Shown: one piece after another, positions 57,448 through 64,000 of the stretch
Numbering within the stretch: position 1 is the first letter of the stretch
How the letters are laid out: every line of letters starts with the position of its first letter
From: Actinernus sp. WN-2022
Lineage: Eukaryota > Cnidaria > Anthozoa > Actiniaria > Actinernidae
Direction of reading: 5' to 3'
Assembly: GCA_030867875.1 (NCBI GenBank)
Contig: JAOWCC010000936.1
Location: 9,990,095-10,054,094 of the forward strand
Length of the DNA: 64,000 bases
Translations under genes and position numbers: made by a program
The notes under the pieces: generated by a model
Databases searched by the model: none
What the model was told of the DNA's origin: nothing
Seen by the model: the letters and a program-made list of their open reading frames with translations, nothing else

Positions 57448-58466
57448 CTCTTTCGGGTCTGATTGTGTGTGAGCTCAATTGGTGAAATCCTGAGTGCTAA
57501 CTCAACCCTCCCCCCTCAGTTCAAGTTTGGCTAGCCCGGGGCAGTTAAATACTGCTGACTTTTTAAGCCCAGGGCTCAAACATTTCCCACAATGCCATTT
57601 GGGAGAATTCTGTTCACTCATTGACGGTAGGACTGGCTGCTTCGGTAGGGTTTCTAATGAAATGTGCTCTAATTTTGGAGAAATATGCCACTGTCAGAGA
57701 GCTTGAAGACATCATTAAGTCTGAGGATGGCTGAAAAGTACTTGGTTTGCTTCTAGTAGGCTTTCTCAGGGGATTTCACAGGGTTTTTCCGTTGTGTTTG
57801 TGCTTTGAGACACAGGAAAAAATTCTTCAATGAAATCCTTGAAATCCTGCAGTTGGCATTCTTTTATCCCTGCTCAACCTATTAGGATGTGTTTTTGTCA
57901 CTTTGAAGCAACGGCTTGAGTCCAAATCACCGCTCTTGGTTGTAGGGGTAAATGACTTACAAAAAACCCCTACCGGAGTCCCAGAGGGGGGGACCCCTTG
58001 TGATGTTTGTGTCCATTACCCAGCATGCAATTGGAGGTGGGAGCAGGAAAATGTGGTCGAGTGAAATGCAGTGCCAACATCGGCGTGGTTCACCGTCGCT
58101 TGGTGTGTTTTGTGAAAACGTAACGAACCTGCTGGTTGGAAAGATTAAACAAGGTACTGCAACGACTGTGTGGTTATTTTGTGTTTGCTCTTGATTTTAA
58201 GTGCAAACGGGAAGGTTTTTTTGAGCCGATTTTCAGCTCCTCGAAATTCGTGAAAATCGAAGAAACGAAACAATCGCCAAAAGAAATGAGCTTTTCTCCA
58301 TAGTGAAAGAGTCGAGCGATCCCTGTTATAGCTCTGACTTTGAAGCCATACATCCCTTCACATAATATCGCAACATCGTCTTTCCATCATGTCTAGACGT
58401 GATGCAATAGTTTTTTCTCATATAGGTCTCAGGAGACCTATATTTACAGGCTCGGACCCGAAAGAG
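57448..58466. mobile_element. 1,019 bp TTAA element (CTCTTTCGGGTC family)
   Basis: CTCTTTCGGGTCTGA and TCGGACCCGAAAGAG at the ends are inverted with one mismatch. TTAA at 57444-57447 and 58467-58470. Two unrelated short frames inside (57494-57706, 57952-58194) show no transposase motif. Confidence 0.85.
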
Positions 58467-58470
58467 TTAA

Positions 58471-59755
58471 ACCCATACAGGGATGACTAACTTCTTAGCT
58501 TACATGTATGTACGTATTAGCTTACTATCCTTGGGTGCAACCTGGATAATTCTGAGGGTAGCTTCCTTACAGATTCTATCCCGATAAATGCACATTTGAT
58601 TCGGAGTAATTGCAAAATACCCCCTCCTTTGGTTCATTAATAATTCATTTCTCAACTTTTTCATACAAACCTTCTAAAAACCTAACCCTGAAATAATAAA
58701 AAAAGCTAACCATTTCGACCCAAAATCATTCATAGAACGAATCTAAATACACCTGAACTAAAGTTGAGAATTTAGCGCAGTTTTCAAGCGATATTTTGAG
58801 TGGAGGGGGTATTCTGCAACTATGCCTTTGATTCAACTTAATCTGTTTACTTCCCTTCTTAAGCTTGCTGTGATAGTGCAGGGGAGAGTTTAGCAACTCT
58901 GACTGAAGAAATCCGCCATTTTGTTTTGAGTGGCTTGGTGTCCAAGCCTTCGAACCACAGGTAACCCAAGATTGACTACAAATTGATATCTGGTACAGGT
59001 ACGTCGGCTGTAGGGTATGACGTACATACGCTATCGTAGTGATTGTAATAACATGCACCTGCATAATTTCATATCATGTTTAGCTTATGTTTGATTTCGG
59101 ATGAGATTGCATATCACTGTTCAAAGCCACCTCTCTCCCTCTAGTCACTTGACTTTTATCATTGGGTTTCCTGTGGTTCAATTACCCAGAAGTATTTTGA
59201 GAACCTCGTTCCGAGAAGCCATATGTATTGTATTTGTAATGACAAGGTTTAAATAATGATATGCAAGTTAGTTGGAAGGGTTTGGCAGTGTAAAAGAATT
59301 GGAAAATTCAGCATTTTATATTGGCAACCTGACATTCTTTGAGGAAATCCTAGAATGTTAGTGCACCTAAGTTTATATTTGAGGTCAAAACATGTTTTGC
59401 TGCAAAAACTAAAAAGCGTGCTTGCTTACTAGTAGTAACTAGTAGTCGAAAGCATCCATAGTTGTCTGACCGGTATATTCGAACAATGTAATTTCTGATG
59501 GTTGAGCGACGCAGGAGCGAAAAAATCAGAAACTGATATTCTGCTAGCACGGTAAAGAGGTATGGATACGCGTCTATAGCATTATGGGTAATGCTTCTAG
59601 CATATATAATGCTTCGAGCGGGAAAGATATCGATATTCATTCTAGGCCAGACAGCTCCACGTTGGTTCAAATTAATTTTTTTTTATTGATTATTTTTGGC
59701 TTAAGTAAGTAGTAAGTGAATAGTCAGTTCTCGGAGAACCCGGGTTGCTGCATTA
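58471..59755. other. No gene recognised
   Basis: Two minus-strand open frames of 106-112 codons (58726-59064, 59350-59670) lack recognisable domains. No receptor ectodomain is visible. Confidence 0.4.
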
Positions 59756-59877
59756 GGCTGTGTGTAAAAAGGGTGTAAGTGATTCTTAATCACATTCTAA
59801 ATAATTCTCCCTTAGAAAACAAAGAAATTGAAGGAGAATTTAGAATGTGGTCAAGAGCCACTTTTTGCACACAGCCC
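59756..59877. repeat. ~122 bp foldback MITE
   Basis: GGCTGTGTGTAAAAAG ... CACATTCTAAATAATTCTCC mirrored by GGAGAATTTAGAATGTGG ... CTTTTTGCACACAGCC. Confidence 0.85.
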
Positions 59878-60149
59878 TTCAAATATACATGATAAGTATT
59901 CTAAAATAATACAAAAAGTAGGTTTACGATAAAAAATATAAGATAATATGCATATCTAGACAAAGAGATACATGTAATATAGAGTAGATTGAGTACAGGA
60001 AATCATTGTAGCAAAAGCTAAACAATGTCCACAAATAAGCAATATTCTACTAGCAACAGGTGTAGGTTGTCAAATCAAAAATCAAATATTTTGTTTACCC
60101 TCTGATATTACATTTAAGGCTTATTAGGCCTCTAGCAGATCCTACTACT

Positions 60150-60375
60150 GGTAATGATCTGAACATTCTCCACACACTTTCACTACATTCAATATTTACA
60201 ACTCACATGTTGATATTTACAGAGGGAGGAAAATTGGAGAACAACCTTCAAAGCGTGGATGAGAATCAACAAACTCAACTCTCACATAATGGTGTATCCG
60301 GGATTCGAACCAGAGTCACAATAGTGGGAGGCGAGCACTAATACACGCTGCACCACGCAGCTCTCCCATGAGCCT
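60150..60375 (-). mobile_element. tRNA-derived SINE, second copy
   Basis: Same SINE as 28714-28953. The B box region reads GGTTCGAATCC on the minus strand. The body is shortened around CTCCAATTTTCCTCC. Confidence 0.75.
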
Positions 60376-60388
60376 AATATACAGTCCT

Positions 60389-60646
60389 GGCACGGTCATG
60401 AGTTGCGCATGTGTGGGTTTGGGGCAATTTAATGATATGCAAAAACACTTGGAGTTGATTAGTTCGCCGATTTTCAAGAATCCGACTTAACACTAGAGTG
60501 CACTAACACGTGAGATTGATGTGATATCGACGGACTGATTACTTCTCGTTCCTCCCGATAGAAAGCATACTCAACTTGAAAACGTCCGTCGGACGATTTC
60601 AAGTTTGGGTGGTTTGGTAACCATGCCTGTTATTCATGACCGTGCC
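60389..60646. mobile_element. 258 bp TIR insertion absent from the other copy
   Basis: GGCACGGTCATGA and TCATGACCGTGCC are a perfect 13 bp TIR. The paralogous position near 28970 lacks it. Confidence 0.8.
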
Positions 60647-61375
60647 CCTTTAAGGGTTTGAAGGGTTTGTTAGTGCATTTCTAACTAGTTGTAATATTAG
60701 AGTGCAGAATGACATGTTTTACCAAAAGAACCAGAATCCTCTGGATTAGATGCTAATCAGGCTTCAAACAAGTGCTCTGCTATATAGTTTAGGAAAAGTT
60801 TTAGGAAAAAGGGATAAAATACTTGAGAGATTAAAATAATATGACATATTGACCTTTTTAATATCCATAAAACTTCACAGTCCTATAAATTTTATCCTAC
60901 CCTCTTCATTTCTGGCCTTGTAGTCATAATACATGACCCCAGCTACATTTACCTATTTAGAGGGGGTGGGGATGCGCAGCAAGAATTGTGCATGCGATTT
61001 GCTTTGGTATTTCAGAAGTTCTAATCAGAAAATAAATCGGAAAATAAATCAGAACAATATTATTACATGTACACTGTAACTAAGGTAACTCCAGTAGAAT
61101 ATAGCAAATTAATATTGCCTGTTTAAAAAAATACTATTGATTTTGAGTGTCAGTGTTATCTTCCTCCAGAATAAAAAAAAACAAAGTGTTTTTCGTGATC
61201 CAACATTTCACTGGAGCCAATCAGCTATCTTAGGACCAATTTATTTGACATAATATATTGAATCCAAGCATTGTACCCAACCTGACCGAGGCCCGAGGTT
61301 AGGTTCTTAGCGAAAGGAGGCCTTTGTTACATTTAATAAATCAGTAATTCATTAATATGTATATTTCTGATTTAC

Positions 61376-61483
61376 CTGACAGAAGGATATAGATACCTCT
61401 GGAAATCTGTACTTGCATATTCGGCAGTATCCCACAGGTTGTATAATTTTTTTTCCACTGCCATAATGCGCTGTATACGCACT
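61376..61483 (-). CDS. Possible exon, duplicate of 29600-29701
   Basis: AG acceptor (TTCAG), donor GTAAAT, 36 codons in phase 0. S-A-Y-T-A-H-Y-G-S-G-K-K then P-V-G-Y-C-R-I-C-K-Y with C-x-x-C. It joins in phase to the exon at 62826-63014. No downstream exon was found before the kinase gene. Confidence 0.35.
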
Positions 61484-62825
61484 CTGAACAGATTCCAGTT
61501 TTGCCACCAAAATATTGTGATGCAGCACATGTGCCAAGTGAGGTGTGTTCTTTATTTAGTTTGGCATGGGATAAAATAGTTATGCAATGTTTTCTTGTGG
61601 TATGCCATGAATATTCCACTCCCCCCCCCCTACTGCTAAATAATGTACGGTCCCTAAGGCCTTGTGTGTATACTGAAAAATCAAGTTACTAACATTTCAG
61701 GATTAGTATGTAATCAACAGGGGACTTTAATAATCTTTGTGTGTCTGTAACAAGCTAAAAATATTCAATACAAAGTTGGTAATCACTTTGTATTTTTTGT
61801 GTAAATTTTGCATTCATGTAGACACTCGTAGAATCTGCCAACAAATGCAGGTTTAGTAAAACTAAAAGTGGAAACAATAATATAGATAATATTGATAACT
61901 AATTTCGTAGTCTTGATTTGTCCAGAAACCCATATAGCTGCATATACTGTGCTGTCATTGGGGTATCGTAACTTTATCTTTCAAACACAGAGTTATGGCA
62001 TTGGATTTTGAGCAGATCAACCTCCAAAATTTCCTGATCTACACAAAATAATCTTTGAAAATGTGAAGAGGTGATGAATGTCACCCTCTCTGAAGCAGAC
62101 CATTCTCATTTATCTGCAAATATACCACAGTGGTGATTATTTATTGCCCATTTCTTGGCAAAGTCCATACTTCCTCTTCCCACACTTAACCGCTTGAAGA
62201 AAACAATGTACACCCTTTTCCTGAAACAAATAGAAGAATATTTCTTATCAAAGGTACAAAAAAAGGAAAGCAACCTAAAATATAACACTGGAGGTATAGT
62301 GTTCAATTTAATTAAACTACCACTGCCAATTGTGCACCTTTTACATTGTAGGGGAAGGGGGTGGCTATTAAAGTCCTGTGGGAAAGGGAAAAATGCTGAA
62401 AAGAGGAAGTGCATGCACATTAAAAACAATTCTGCATACTCTGAGTGACAACAAATGACAATTTGTGCAAGATAAATATCCCCCTAGCCATTTCCTATAT
62501 AATGAACAGCTTGCACTCAAATAATTTGCTATAAAAAAAATCAATATTTTAAAGGATGCATTCCTTTTGCCATGAAGCTATGGAAATAAATATATTGCAG
62601 CAACCTCTTGGGTAAACTGCACTGGAATAATGATGTAATGAACGATAGAGAAAATATGTGCTGCTCATTGTCCCAACTGACAACAACAACCTGAGCACTT
62701 TATGCCATTCTGGACAACTTGTACGTCATGTTCGAACCGCCAATTCCCCATAAACGAATTTTCTATTAGGAACAACGTAAAAATGGACAGATTGTGCTAA
62801 AACTAGTTGCCTTATTTTAGCTTAC

Positions 62826-63014
62826 CTTATTTTTTAGCTCTGCTTCTGTCATATAACGCTCAAAGGTTTTGATGCATTTGGCCTTGTTCTCGCGTAAACT
62901 TGATATACATGCAAGTACCCCTTCCTCCATTCGTGGCACATTGACTTTGGTACTGCACTTGGCTTTGTTATTATGGTTCTTGGGTAGGAAAAGGTAAACA
63001 CCGACAGCGACCAT
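62826..63014 (-). CDS. Candidate first coding exon (63 codons)
   Basis: ATG at 63012-63014, open to donor GTAAGC in phase 0. It begins M-V-A-V-G-V-Y-L-F-L, then K-A-K-C and R-M-E-E-G-V-L-A-C, and ends M-T-E-A-E-L-K-N-K. The counterpart at 31121-31314 has a stop. No domain recognised. Confidence 0.45.
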
Positions 63015-63294
63015 TATGAATCAAGAGAATGAGTAAATTAAACTTTCGTTTTCTCCGGCCTGATTCTCACAAATGTTTACTTCGCCTGCAACAATGGAGC
63101 CGTAAGCACTCTAACTACGTTGTTAATCTTCTACCAACACTACACGATTGATAACGAAGAGTTGATCTATACTAGTTTCCGTGTTTTGCTAACATGCAAA
63201 CAAATGACAAACGCGAAAACAATAGAAGCCTCGGTTTCACGAACATCAAAACAAAAACAGAGGCGTGCAAAGCACCAAGGTCCGTACTGGGCCT

Positions 63295-63690
63295 TTAAAC
63301 TACAGCCATTCGTCTTCAAAGTTGTCGAGGGATTCAGAAATCCGATGCTTTGTCCCTCAGCAATGAGGCTCCGAATGCTAACCGGATATTCCATATTAGC
63401 GCATTTCCGAGCAGCCGAATAACCGATCGGCAAGGAAATGGCGCGAACGCAGTGACTTATTAAACCGCTGACCACAGTTGAACGCAGGCAAATAAATTGG
63501 CGAAAAACGATTGTATCAAACGCTCGTGTATGATTTGATTATTCAAACCTCATGATGAGGGAACTCTAATTTGCATATGAATCTACAAATCCGGTGGAAT
63601 TATCGCTTTCATTTTTTTCCTCTGTTTAATTAGTTGTGTTATTTTTATCTCATTGTCCTCTGCCATGAAAATCTAATCATGTGTGAAAAA
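63295..63690. other. No gene recognised
   Basis: A 102-codon minus frame (63167-63475) overlaps the element end. Nothing else supported. Confidence 0.35.
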
Positions 63691-63800
63691 CCATTTCAAA
63701 GCCGCGTAATTGTTTTAGACATGGGTTCTAGGTCCTTGAGCTATTGTTCATGGCACTTGGATCTAGAAACCACGTCTAAAACAATCACTTGGCTTTGAAA
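63691..63800. repeat. 110 bp foldback
   Basis: ATTTCAAAGCC ... AATTGTTTTAGACATGG mirrored by CCACGTCTAAAACAAT ... GGCTTTGAAAT. Confidence 0.85.
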
Positions 63801-63956
63801 TAATACTTACAATATCGGTATCAATCAAAATTGATGATGTACTCATTCATAAAATAACACTTATGTTCAAATGCGTCTACTCTTCTTACTGGCACAAAAG
63901 GAGTATACTGATCGGGGACACAAGTTCCTCTGTAAAACTAGAGTTTAGATTGGATA

Positions 63957-64000
63957 TTGAGGAGGGGGGAAAACTGGAGAACCCGGGAAAATAACGTTTG
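63957..64000 (-). mobile_element. Partial SINE body at window end
   Basis: GAGGGGGGAAAACTGGAGAA followed by CCCGGGAAAATAA matches the SINE body at 28795-28830. The head would be beyond the window. Confidence 0.5.

Larger units (their letters stand above)
60146..63294. mobile_element. Second copy of the 28.7-31.6 kb segment
   Basis: Collinear with 28714-31627, including SINE, exon-like sequences and the right end CCGTACTGGGCCT then TTAA (63295-63298). It differs by small indels, a 258 bp insertion and several larger gaps. The left terminus of the 4.1 kb element is missing. Confidence 0.8.

Noticed and set aside
58726..59670. Minus-strand open frames as the missing receptor ectodomain
   Set aside because: No signal peptide, membrane segment, immunoglobulin or other receptor domain pattern is visible.

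Overview
The window is eukaryotic, animal-type DNA: AT-rich, with split genes bounded by GT/AG introns, a short-third-loop class A GPCR, a receptor-type tyrosine kinase, and a dense load of non-LTR retrotransposons, Penelope-like elements, tRNA-derived SINEs and small inverted-repeat DNA transposons. The mix fits a cnidarian, most likely a stony coral. That taxonomic call is an inference from gene and repeat style, not from a diagnostic marker.

Layout. 0-5 kb holds truncated Penelope and LINE 3' fragments and a small TIR element. 7.6-9.9 kb is a large palindrome made of two 5'-truncated Penelope-like copies, each ending in a hammerhead-like motif. It runs straight into a 5.7 kb satellite (9.9-15.6 kb) of 496 bp monomers that shows a three-monomer higher-order order. 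A second array of three 1,335 bp units built on palindromic TIR sequence follows (15.7-19.8 kb). At 20.1 kb there is a possible signal-peptide exon (+). From 21 to 24.7 kb two phase-matched exons (-) encode a divergent SET-domain protein; its 5' part is uncertain. The 27.5-31.6 kb segment has near-identical ends flanked by TTAA and contains exon-like sequence that could feed the SET gene. About 3 kb of it occurs again at 60.1-63.3 kb.

From 33.4 to 48.3 kb is a nested mosaic of TTAA-flanked (piggyBac-like) MITEs, pogo/Tigger-like MITEs and a CR1/L2-type LINE inserted into one MITE. It is interrupted by a single-exon GPCR gene at 39.5-40.4 kb. A local tandem duplication (41.7-47.7 kb) supplies paralogous empty sites that prove two insertions. 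51.5-56.8 kb (-) carries eight phase-consistent exons of a complete tyrosine kinase domain whose HRD arginine is cysteine. The receptor's extracellular and membrane exons are not visible in the window.

The only well-supported host genes are the kinase, the GPCR and the SET gene. They share no obvious pathway here. The rest is mainly mobile DNA, and the most striking theme is repeated insertion at TTAA by at least four MITE families.
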